Assembly: GCA_026415985.1 (NCBI GenBank)
Contig: JAOAGA010000082.1
Location: 1 to 6,410 of the forward strand
From: Pseudomonadota bacterium
GTDB taxonomy: Bacteria; CALINM01
DNA: 6,410 nucleotides
Reading direction: 5' to 3'
This document shows, piece after piece, positions 1-6,266 of this stretch. Every line of letters begins with the position of its first letter. The stretch's first letter is position 1. A program made the translations under genes and the position numbers. Under the pieces are notes generated by a model that saw only the letters and a program-made list of their open reading frames with translations, was not told where the DNA came from and did not search any database.

Positions 1-371
1 CCCCTGATACCTGCTATAGCAGTGTTGGTTTTGAAGGTTATCTCTCTGTCTTTAACCTTATTAACCTTTGCATTAATCTTTCCTCTGTCTATCTGAACGG
101 TTATATCTTGCTTACTTTTGTATATCGTTATCAGACTTTTGTTTCCTATGTTTATTTTTGACTTATCGGGAAGCTCCACCGAGACCCATCCGTCGTCTCC
201 TGTTTTAATCGTATCCTTTTCAAAGAGCTCCATACCTTCCTTTGCTCTGACTTCAGCCTTGCTATAGGGGATTACATATACATTTCCCATTAATTTTAAA
301 ACCTTTGCTTCGTATGAAAAAGCTAAAGAAGGCAATAAAAAAACAGAAAAAATTATTGCTATCTTCCTCAA
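1..371 (-). CDS. FecR-domain periplasmic protein, 3' end cut by window edge
   Basis: The visible part is 123 codons plus two bases. I chose a TTG start at 371-369 because an excellent AAGGAGG Shine-Dalgarno lies 8 nt upstream and the protein then begins with a clean signal peptide (MRKIAIIFSVFLLPSLAFS, likely cut after residue 19). The mature part has a short beta-rich domain: a GNVYV strand near residue 30, TGDDGWVSVELPD near 58-69, then a region ending FKTNTAIAGIRG around residues 113-124. The F-x-T-x-T-A-x-A-G-(I/V)-R-G signature is typical of FecR domains (PF04773). FecR itself relays iron-citrate status to a sigma factor, but many stand-alone secreted FecR-domain proteins have no known role, and no TonB receptor or sigma factor is visible here. 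The start overlaps the stop of the chemoreceptor gene as TTGA, so translation is probably coupled. Whether more domains follow is unknown. Confidence 0.82.
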   Translation of the reverse strand, partial: MRKIAIIFSVFLLPSLAFSYEAKVLKLMGNVYVIPYSKAEVRAKEGMELFEKDTIKTGDDGWVSVELPDKSKINIGNKSLITIYKSKQDITVQIDRGKINAKVNKVKDREITFKTNTAIAGIR

Positions 372-2422
372 ACAGTAAACCTCCTTATGATATCGTTAAA
401 CTTATCACCTAAGTTTTTAAGTTCCACAAGTTTTTCTTCAAGATTTCTTGCCTGTTTGTTATTATCTTCGGCAAGTTTCTCAATCTCACTGATAAGGGGC
501 ATCGTTTGTGAAATTTCTGCTTTCTCTTTAGAAATGTAATCGGATAACTGCCTTGAAAAACCACTCAAATCAATAACTGATTTTTTAACATTTCCAATAG
601 AATCATTCTGTTCTTTAACGGAACTCCCTACTTTATTAACAACCCTTGAAATAAACTCCACCAACTCTCCCAGAAGTCTGCCTGCCCTGTTTCCTTCTTC
701 TTTAACAGATATTAAAACATCGGCAACCTTTCTCAAATCCTCAACCTCTCTGCTAAGAGTATTGCTACCTGTCGCCTGTTCGTTTGCCGATTTCAGAACC
801 TCTTTAACACTCAGGGTAACCTTCTCGACAAGATTAATTATCTCTCCTATATTCTCTTCAACCTCTTTTGCCTTTTTAGAAGCGTTTTCTCCCTCCATGG
901 CATTATCATTGAGTTTATTGAAAACCTTCTCTGTTTGTTCAACAATTGATTCAATTAGTTCAGCGATTTCTTTTGTAGAAGACTGAGTCCTTCTTGAAAG
1001 CCCTTTAATCTCCTCTGCAACAACCGAGAAGGCCTTCCCACCACTTTCTTCTGTCTGAGCAGCAATAATTGCAGCATTTAAAGCAAGCATATTTGTCTGT
1101 TCCGTAATCTCTTCTATTACATTCAGAATATCTGATATCTTTTCTATATTAGATTTCAGGGTTAGAAAAGACGCCCTTGACTCTGCGGATATCTCTGCCA
1201 TTCTTTCAACACTTTTCATGTTTTCCTGAATTGTTTTTTTACTGTAATTGGCAAGCTCATTCATTCTATCACTTAAGTTTGCTGTGCTGGTTACGTTTTG
1301 AAGAGTTATCTTAAGCGATGCATCTATCTGATTGACAAAAGACAGTATACTCTCTATTTCTCTTGAAAGTCTGTCGGCGGCATCGTCTAATTTAACATTT
1401 ATATTGTTAAGGTTTTTATAGGTCTCGTCTATTCTTTCAACACTTCTCATTAGTTCTTCCATAGTTTTGAAAATCTCTTCCGATGAAGAGGATATCTCAA
1501 GAAATGTAGAAGAGGTCAGTTCTATAAACTCGTTAAGCGATTCAACCCGCTCTTTTAGAGATGTTATTCTGTTTTCTATATTTGTGAAGGCTGAATTTAT
1601 TTTGGAAGAACCGAGTAATTGTCTTTCAGAACCTTCTTTAACATTGTGGCTAAGCTCTTCTGCGGTATCGTTTATCAATGACAGCTGATATACACCCTCT
1701 TTCAGACTCTGAATGATTTCTTTTAGATTTAAGACCATAAGTGAAAAATTTTTAGTTACAAGACCTACTTCATCTTCAAAGGACGTGGATAAGCTGATAT
1801 TCAAATCTCCCTCTGAAACTCTGCTGGTGCTTTCCTTCAGTGCTATTAAAGGTTGGAAAACCCTCGTATCAAGAATTTTTTTGGATATTGCAAATGATAC
1901 ACCGATGGCGGTTAGCGAAGTTACCAGAAAAAGCAGTAATGTGCTATATATCTTTTGTTTTAAAACAGAGCTTTTTAACCCACCGTATATATAGTAGGCG
2001 GGCTTTTTTTCTGTATCTAAAACTGTGGTAATCAGGTTAATTGCGGAAATCCCGTTTACCTGAACCTCTTCCTCTTCTTTGAAGGAAAACTTTTTATCTT
2101 TTATACTGTCAACGGTTGAGATATTAACAACATTATTTTTGTCTGTGATAACAATGTAACTTAAGTTTTTTTCAAACTTTACCCTGTCTTTTAAATCATT
2201 TTCTAATCCGGGGATATCTTGCAATGTTAAGCCTAAAGATATGACCTTATTTATATCTTCTGATACCTTTTCTGTAATCTTTTTTATACTTGTTATTACG
2301 CTTTTCTTATAATCGAGATAAAAGTTTACCGTGATAAAAAAAGAGGACACAAGCGTGGAAAGTGCAATTGTCAGCAAGATGAGTTTAAGCAAGGTTGTTT
2401 TAAGGCTTTTTTGCACGTTCAT
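368..2422 (-). CDS. Transmembrane methyl-accepting chemotaxis protein, long divergent signalling hairpin
   Basis: This 684-residue inner-membrane chemoreceptor has TM1 at about 11-32, a periplasmic sensor of about 120 residues (33-155), TM2 at about 158-180, and a HAMP domain at about 181-235 with DEVG at 217-220. The sensor contains a Cache/PAS-like strand-turn (IVITDKNNVV near 90-99). A helical hairpin follows to the C terminus. The tip is recognisable at about 438-480: EQTNMLALNAAIIAAQ, then TEESGGKAF, then SVVAEEIKGLSRRT. Such receptors signal through CheW and CheA. Compared with Tsr, the glutamate after the second 'AA' is Ile, the following Arg is Gln, and the usual AGExGRGF turn is changed and one residue longer. 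Each arm is about 220 residues, and there is no proline from 192 to 641. There is no C-terminal NWETF-like CheR tether. The ATG overlaps the preceding stop (ATGA), with a weak AAAGG upstream. The ligand is unknown. The neighbouring periplasmic binding protein is a plausible partner, by inference only. Confidence 0.93.
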   Translation of the reverse strand: MNVQKSLKTTLLKLILLTIALSTLVSSFFITVNFYLDYKKSVITSIKKITEKVSEDINKVISLGLTLQDIPGLENDLKDRVKFEKNLSYIVITDKNNVVNISTVDSIKDKKFSFKEEEEVQVNGISAINLITTVLDTEKKPAYYIYGGLKSSVLKQKIYSTLLLFLVTSLTAIGVSFAISKKILDTRVFQPLIALKESTSRVSEGDLNISLSTSFEDEVGLVTKNFSLMVLNLKEIIQSLKEGVYQLSLINDTAEELSHNVKEGSERQLLGSSKINSAFTNIENRITSLKERVESLNEFIELTSSTFLEISSSSEEIFKTMEELMRSVERIDETYKNLNNINVKLDDAADRLSREIESILSFVNQIDASLKITLQNVTSTANLSDRMNELANYSKKTIQENMKSVERMAEISAESRASFLTLKSNIEKISDILNVIEEITEQTNMLALNAAIIAAQTEESGGKAFSVVAEEIKGLSRRTQSSTKEIAELIESIVEQTEKVFNKLNDNAMEGENASKKAKEVEENIGEIINLVEKVTLSVKEVLKSANEQATGSNTLSREVEDLRKVADVLISVKEEGNRAGRLLGELVEFISRVVNKVGSSVKEQNDSIGNVKKSVIDLSGFSRQLSDYISKEKAEISQTMPLISEIEKLAEDNNKQARNLEEKLVELKNLGDKFNDIIRRFTV
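380..386 (-). promoter_or_regulatory. Strong Shine-Dalgarno that fixes a TTG start
   Basis: On the minus strand the bases read AAGGAGG, a near-perfect anti-16S match, inside the last codons of the chemoreceptor gene and 8 nt before TTG at 371. No ATG or GTG sits at a suitable distance in the right frame, so this site decides the start of the FecR-domain gene. Confidence 0.8.
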
Positions 2423-3339
2423 TTTAATACCTTTGTTGCACTGTTTAATACCTGAAATGGAACGTTGATATTCAATCTTTTTGCAGATTCAAGATTAATT
2501 ATAAAATCTACCTTTGTAACCTGCCTGTTTTCCGGCAGTTTCCCTGTTTTTATAAAATCTGTTGCGTATTTGGCAAGCATATCTCCCTGTTCCTGAGGGT
2601 TTATGGCAATTGAAAATAACCCACCCTTATCAGTAACAGTCTCAGTAAGACCGATGACAGGAACATTATGATTGTTTGCAAAGGTAATAATTCTTGCCAA
2701 ACCGGTTTCCAGTAATACAGAGCTTGTTATAAATATGGCTGAATCTGGATCTAACTTTTCGCCCAATATCTTGGCAACGCTTTTTACCTCTATGGGCTCA
2801 CATTTTGCTCCCTGAAGCTGGCAGACTTCGCCTAACTTTTTAGCCTGTCTCTCACTTTCTGCCTCTAACGGATTATAATAAACATAGAGGACATCGAGCT
2901 TTTTTATGGAACTTATGTGTTTTACCAATGTTCCAAGAGGAATATTGTTATAGAGACCGCCTATCTTAACATTTTTAGCCTTTTCTACCAATTCCTTCTC
3001 AAAGATATCTGCGAATATTATCGGAGAAGAAACATTTTCTTTAATTGCTGCATTAACAAGGGGGGCACCAAAGGCAATAATCATATCAACATCATAGCCT
3101 TCAGCCCTTTTAATGGCGTTTGCCCACGAAGAGGGATCCGGGTTAGGCGTTGATAATAAAAACTGAACATCCATCCCTTTATTCAGAGTTTTGAAGGTCT
3201 TTTCAAACTGCTCTGCTGCAATTTTATATCTCTGAATATTGGTAGCCAATATAACAGCAATAACCTTATCCCTGGAACTTAATGAGTAATAGGGGGTTAA
3301 AATAAAAAATAATAATATTATAAAAATTTTTCTTACCAT
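2419..3339 (-). CDS. Periplasmic ABC-type substrate-binding protein (ABC_sub_bind family)
   Basis: This 306-residue protein has a hydrophobic signal segment at about 4-20 and no lipobox, so it is likely a soluble periplasmic protein. It has the two-lobed binding-protein pattern of family PF04392: a first-lobe strand IIAFGAPLVNAAIK (87-100) followed by SPIIFADI, a hinge region near 145-156, a second-lobe segment NVPVIGL (225-231), then GGLFSIAINPQEQG (239-252), and the C-terminal hallmark VDFIINLESAKRLNI (277-291). Two cysteines (173 and 180) could form a disulfide. Members usually deliver ligands to an ABC importer or are fused to sensor proteins. No permease or ATPase gene is in view. It overlaps the barrel gene by 7 nt upstream and the chemoreceptor gene by 4 nt (ATGA) downstream, which points to a sensing role rather than uptake, though this is inferred. 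The ligand cannot be predicted from the sequence. Confidence 0.88.
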   Translation of the reverse strand: MVRKIFIILLFFILTPYYSLSSRDKVIAVILATNIQRYKIAAEQFEKTFKTLNKGMDVQFLLSTPNPDPSSWANAIKRAEGYDVDMIIAFGAPLVNAAIKENVSSPIIFADIFEKELVEKAKNVKIGGLYNNIPLGTLVKHISSIKKLDVLYVYYNPLEAESERQAKKLGEVCQLQGAKCEPIEVKSVAKILGEKLDPDSAIFITSSVLLETGLARIITFANNHNVPVIGLTETVTDKGGLFSIAINPQEQGDMLAKYATDFIKTGKLPENRQVTKVDFIINLESAKRLNINVPFQVLNSATKVLK

Positions 3340-5117
3340 TTCTTAACCCATGCTACATAGATATTTTTAACATCTCCGCTTAATTCTTCAATGCTTTTTT
3401 CTGTATGTTTGGAATAACCCAACTCTAATTTTACATTCTGATCTTTGCCAATCTTTAGCCTGTTTCCTAATTTAAGGCCATACTGGTAATAGTCAACAGA
3501 TGTTATCTCATTTGTTAAATAGTTAATGTCCGGATAGTAATTGCCATAGACTCTCTGATAAAATATATCTCCATAGGCATCATATTGTTTGGTAAATGCT
3601 TTTGAGAGAGTAATATCTCCATATAGTCTCGTAGATTTATAAGGTGTATTTGGTATATTTCCACTTCCAAAAATATTTATATCAAACTTATACCTATCCC
3701 TGTCTAACCCTACATAGGCATTTAAATCAAGATTATTATCGAACATATAATAGTAGTTAATCATCAGTGAGTTTGATACCCCTTCCTGAAGATAATAATT
3801 TATATCATCATTTTTCTTTACAGCAATGCTATAATCAAGATCTATGCCAGATCTGTCATTTAGTGGATTGCTTATATAAAGGTTAGTTTTATACTGAGAT
3901 TTAGGAGTATTTTTATAATAGGGGTTATCGATACTTTCTATTATTTCTCTGAGTTTTATCTGAGTTTTATTGACCTTTCCTTCTATACCAAAGCTGTTAG
4001 ATAAAAGCCACTCATTATCAACTACACCGGACCTTCTCGTATCTTTATTTTTTCCTTCGTATTTAAATCGCCAGTCTTTGCCAAGGTTGTAAACTAAACC
4101 ATATAAAAATGTTACCGTAGAAGAAGGAATCTGATTTTTTGTAGCATAATCAACATTTAAGAATCTGATATTGATCGGACTGTTCTCTTCTTTGTCTTCA
4201 TATTTCAGTTTAAGATAAAATTTTAATTCCTTCACCGGATAAAAGGTAATTATAGCGTTTGAGTTGTTATAATTAAACTCTGCTGTTTTCTGATTTAGTT
4301 CATCACGTTTGTTATTATTGATATTGCTGTTTGTAAAAGAAATGGCGTAACTTATCTGTCCTGTCTGATTGCTGTAAAAAACCAACTGTTTATAATTTTT
4401 TGTTATACTCGGGGTAACATCAATCTGCCCCCCCTCTGAATTGTCAAAGGTTTTGTCCTTTAAGTTTGCAAGTTCAAGAAGGGCTAAAAAATTGATTCCG
4501 CCAATAATTCCATCTAAAGAAAGCTGATAGAACTCATTGTTTATATCGTATGGCTTTGATGTGGAGTAAAGATTATAATCCAGGGGAACACTATCAAGTC
4601 TCGAACGACCATAGAACCTTTTTTGTTTCTCACCTTTTTTATTCAATTCTTCAATAAAAACCCTGATGTGATAGGGCAGATCGGTTGGTCTGATCTTGAA
4701 GAATAAACTGTTTCTGCTTAAATCTGCAAAATAATTATCTGTTGGCTTGTAGTCAATATAATCATTAGTATAAGCAAACCCTTTATGAATCGTGTTATGA
4801 AAAAAATCTTCAACTCTCATCTCTAATCTTATAAAATCTTTGTAGTCATACTGAAGATGGAAATTTAAATCGTCCTTATTTAAAAAATTTATCTCTCCCA
4901 AGTATTTATGATGACCCGTTAGATCAGCGAAATTAAGCAAAAAAAGCGGTGATGAAGATAAAGGTTCATATTCCGATATAAGGGAGGGCTCTTTGTCTTT
5001 TGAAATAAATTTATACCCCACAGAAAAAGAATACTCTCCTTTTAATAACGGTTCCTCACCAAAGGAGTTATTACAAAATATAAAAAACAAAGCAGAAAAA
5101 ATAACTAAGAATCTCAT
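3333..5117 (-). CDS. Outer-membrane beta-barrel of porin-cytochrome conduit (MtrB/PioB/Omb-like)
   Basis: This 594-residue protein has a signal peptide of about 20 residues (cut near SFG|EE) followed by many alternating, aromatic-rich amphipathic strands with Asn/Asp/Gly turns. It ends in Trp (YVAWVKKW), the usual C-terminal aromatic signal for barrel assembly. Segments around 91-107 (YKDFIRLEMRVEDFFHN) and 136-170 (RNSLFFKIRPTDLPYHIRV, then KKGEKQKRFYG) recall conserved parts of the N-terminal half of MtrB/PioB/OmbB barrels, as I remember them. The position 9 nt after a decaheme cytochrome gene is the strongest evidence. In known conduits the barrel sheathes the cytochrome and lets electrons cross the outer membrane. 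The only cysteine (15) lies in the signal peptide, so the N-terminal CXXC of Shewanella MtrB is absent. The protein is somewhat shorter than the roughly 650-700 residues usual for MtrB. A barrel is secure; membership of this family is likely but judged by eye. Confidence 0.8.
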   Translation of the reverse strand: MRFLVIFSALFFIFCNNSFGEEPLLKGEYSFSVGYKFISKDKEPSLISEYEPLSSSPLFLLNFADLTGHHKYLGEINFLNKDDLNFHLQYDYKDFIRLEMRVEDFFHNTIHKGFAYTNDYIDYKPTDNYFADLSRNSLFFKIRPTDLPYHIRVFIEELNKKGEKQKRFYGRSRLDSVPLDYNLYSTSKPYDINNEFYQLSLDGIIGGINFLALLELANLKDKTFDNSEGGQIDVTPSITKNYKQLVFYSNQTGQISYAISFTNSNINNNKRDELNQKTAEFNYNNSNAIITFYPVKELKFYLKLKYEDKEENSPINIRFLNVDYATKNQIPSSTVTFLYGLVYNLGKDWRFKYEGKNKDTRRSGVVDNEWLLSNSFGIEGKVNKTQIKLREIIESIDNPYYKNTPKSQYKTNLYISNPLNDRSGIDLDYSIAVKKNDDINYYLQEGVSNSLMINYYYMFDNNLDLNAYVGLDRDRYKFDINIFGSGNIPNTPYKSTRLYGDITLSKAFTKQYDAYGDIFYQRVYGNYYPDINYLTNEITSVDYYQYGLKLGNRLKIGKDQNVKLELGYSKHTEKSIEELSGDVKNIYVAWVKKW

Positions 5118-5121
5118 GTCT

Positions 5122-5128
5122 TCCCCCT
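5122..5128 (-). promoter_or_regulatory. Shine-Dalgarno of the barrel gene, overlapping the cytochrome stop
   Basis: The minus strand reads TAGGGGGAAGAC before ATG at 5117. The G5 run includes the last base of the cytochrome stop codon TAG (5129-5127). Ribosomes ending the cytochrome therefore finish on top of the barrel's ribosome-binding site, which favours coupled synthesis of the two conduit partners. Confidence 0.6.
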
Positions 5129-6062
5129 ACCTAAGAAGCCCTTTTGGAGTTGTACTTCCGTGAATCGTTGAGTGACAATCGGTACATCTGTTATAGAGTT
5201 TTTTGGAGTCAGCCGAAGAAGTAAGATGATGCCCCTTATGGCATTTCAAACACAAAGTTGGCTCCCTAAACTTGAGAAGATTATCATTAACCGAACCATG
5301 GGGATTGTGACAGTTTGTGCAGTCATCCGTGACATCACCGTGAGAAAAGGGATTTGGTGCGCCTTTCTCTAAATGACATCTGACACAAACCTCCTTTATA
5401 CTATCCTTTTTAAGAAGCTTTTCTGAGTTTGAACCGTGAGGATTATGACAGTCCGTGCAGGTCATTTTTTTTTCGTTAACGGGATGATGAGAAATAGCGG
5501 TAAACTGAAGTTTTATCTTTTTATGACAATGGAAACACATGTCCGCCTGTTCAAAAAATCCAACCTTTTGTAAGGGTGATTGATGTAATTTATGACAATC
5601 ACTACAGGCTACATCATTTATATCATGGGCAGAACCTCTGTAAAAAACTGTATTTGGCGTAGACGAGATTGTGTGACATTTAAGGCAGGTTAAATTTTTT
5701 GCGCCGGCAGGTAACTTTTTGAGATTAATCAGTGTTTCGTAATCGCATTGTTTTTTACCATTTACCTCTTTAATATTTTCTATTGCCAAGCTTCCCGGTC
5801 CGTGACAGGTCTCACAGTTAACCAGAGGAAGAGCGGTCTCTTTACTGATTTGTTCGGCATGAATACTTTTTTTGAAATGCTCATTTAATTTGTCATGTTC
5901 ATGACATTTGAATAGACAGGTGTCCGTCCCTACATATTCCGCATCGAATCTCCCCGCAATCATCTTCTCTAAGTCGGATTGTTTTAATATCGGTTTAGAA
6001 GAACCAAGATAAGTACAACCTGTAATTATTATTAAAAGCAACAAAAACAGATACTTAAACAT
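5127..6062 (-). CDS. Decaheme c-type cytochrome lipoprotein (MtrA/DmsE-like conduit subunit)
   Basis: The 311-residue protein starts MFKYLFLLLLIIITGC. I-T-G-C is a good lipobox, giving a lipidated Cys16 with Thr at +2, which in many Gram-negatives means transfer to the outer membrane. Ten heme sites are visible: one CX3CH (C49-L-F-K-C-H54) and nine CXXCH at residues 83, 126, 153, 176, 202, 226, 248, 271 and 293. Extra histidines (for example in NPHGS at 207-211 and 253-257) can be distal ligands. Ten hemes in about 300 residues match the MtrA/PioA/DmsE size class, and the next gene is a barrel, so the likely role is to carry electrons between periplasm and cell exterior through that barrel. 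Direction and final donor or acceptor cannot be read. ATG at 6062 is preferred because GGGG lies 5 nt before it. An in-frame GTG at 6068 would add two residues and lacks a ribosome site. This is the first gene of the operon. Confidence 0.9.
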   Translation of the reverse strand: MFKYLFLLLLIIITGCTYLGSSKPILKQSDLEKMIAGRFDAEYVGTDTCLFKCHEHDKLNEHFKKSIHAEQISKETALPLVNCETCHGPGSLAIENIKEVNGKKQCDYETLINLKKLPAGAKNLTCLKCHTISSTPNTVFYRGSAHDINDVACSDCHKLHQSPLQKVGFFEQADMCFHCHKKIKLQFTAISHHPVNEKKMTCTDCHNPHGSNSEKLLKKDSIKEVCVRCHLEKGAPNPFSHGDVTDDCTNCHNPHGSVNDNLLKFREPTLCLKCHKGHHLTSSADSKKLYNRCTDCHSTIHGSTTPKGLLR

Positions 6063-6085
6063 AGACACCCCAGAGATTTTTTTTT

Positions 6086-6114
6086 ACTATACCATAATTT
6101 TTATAAAAAAAAAT
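6086..6114 (-). promoter_or_regulatory. Candidate promoter of the conduit operon
   Basis: On the minus strand TATAGT (6091-6086) resembles a -10 box. The expected -35 region about 17 bases upstream is only a T-rich run, with no TTGACA-like hexamer, but A/T tracts further upstream could act as an UP element. Transcription would begin in or just after an A9 run at 6085-6077, leaving a leader of under 25 nt. This is the only non-coding region ahead of the five-gene set, so a promoter is expected here. The exact box is uncertain, because nearly any A+T-rich stretch gives a match. Confidence 0.35.
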
Positions 6115-6233
6115 ATTTTTTTTTAATTTAATTTTAATCTTTAAAAATAAAATTACTAAATGAATTAATTATTTAAAAAATGGATTAAGCTTTAGAATCT
6201 AAGGCAAAGATGAAGAGACAATTTAACATGTTT

Positions 6234-6266
6234 AAAACAATAAACGATGACTATTCACTGTTTATT
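6234..6266 (-). terminator. Possible intrinsic terminator of queF
   Basis: Read on the minus strand, AATAAAC (6266-6260) pairs with GTTTATT (6245-6239). Inside, after one A.C mismatch and one G.U wobble, TGA (6257-6255, the queF stop) pairs with TCA (6250-6248) around the loop ATAG. The hairpin is followed by GTTTT. The stem is AT-rich and the T run is short, so termination would be weak, but the position is right. Confidence 0.4.

Noticed and set aside
762-3153. Several plus-strand open frames of 63-93 codons inside the chemoreceptor and binding-protein genes
   Set aside because: They lie opposite well-supported genes, have no recognisable domains, and their translations look like antisense of the real proteins.
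3333-3339. Seven-base overlap between barrel and binding-protein genes as a sign of a broken or fused gene
   Set aside because: The barrel ends in the expected Trp and the next gene opens with its own signal peptide, so both ends look natural.
5172-5372. Plus-strand 66-codon open frame inside the cytochrome gene
   Set aside because: It lies opposite heme-binding codons of a clear decaheme cytochrome and shows no protein features of its own.
5898-5918. Frameshift as the cause of the CX3CH motif
   Set aside because: The reading frame and conserved residues are intact on both sides, so only a whole-codon insertion fits, not a frameshift.
5127-6062. Periplasmic nitrite-reductase partner (NrfB-like) as the identity of the cytochrome
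   Set aside because: NrfB has five hemes, while this protein has ten sites and is followed by a barrel gene, not a nitrite reductase.
6063-6068. GTG start two codons upstream of the cytochrome ATG
   Set aside because: No ribosome-binding site lies before it, while GGGG at 6071-6068 is placed correctly for the ATG at 6062.
6190-6204. Small hairpin CTTTAG-AAT-CTAAGG as a terminator
   Set aside because: On the minus strand it has a C.A mismatch and only five good pairs, so it is weaker than the hairpin at the queF stop.
6222-6235. Near-palindrome around AACATGTT as an operator
   Set aside because: It is short, has a mismatch at the next position, lies over 130 bases upstream of the candidate promoter, and such matches are common in A+T-rich DNA.
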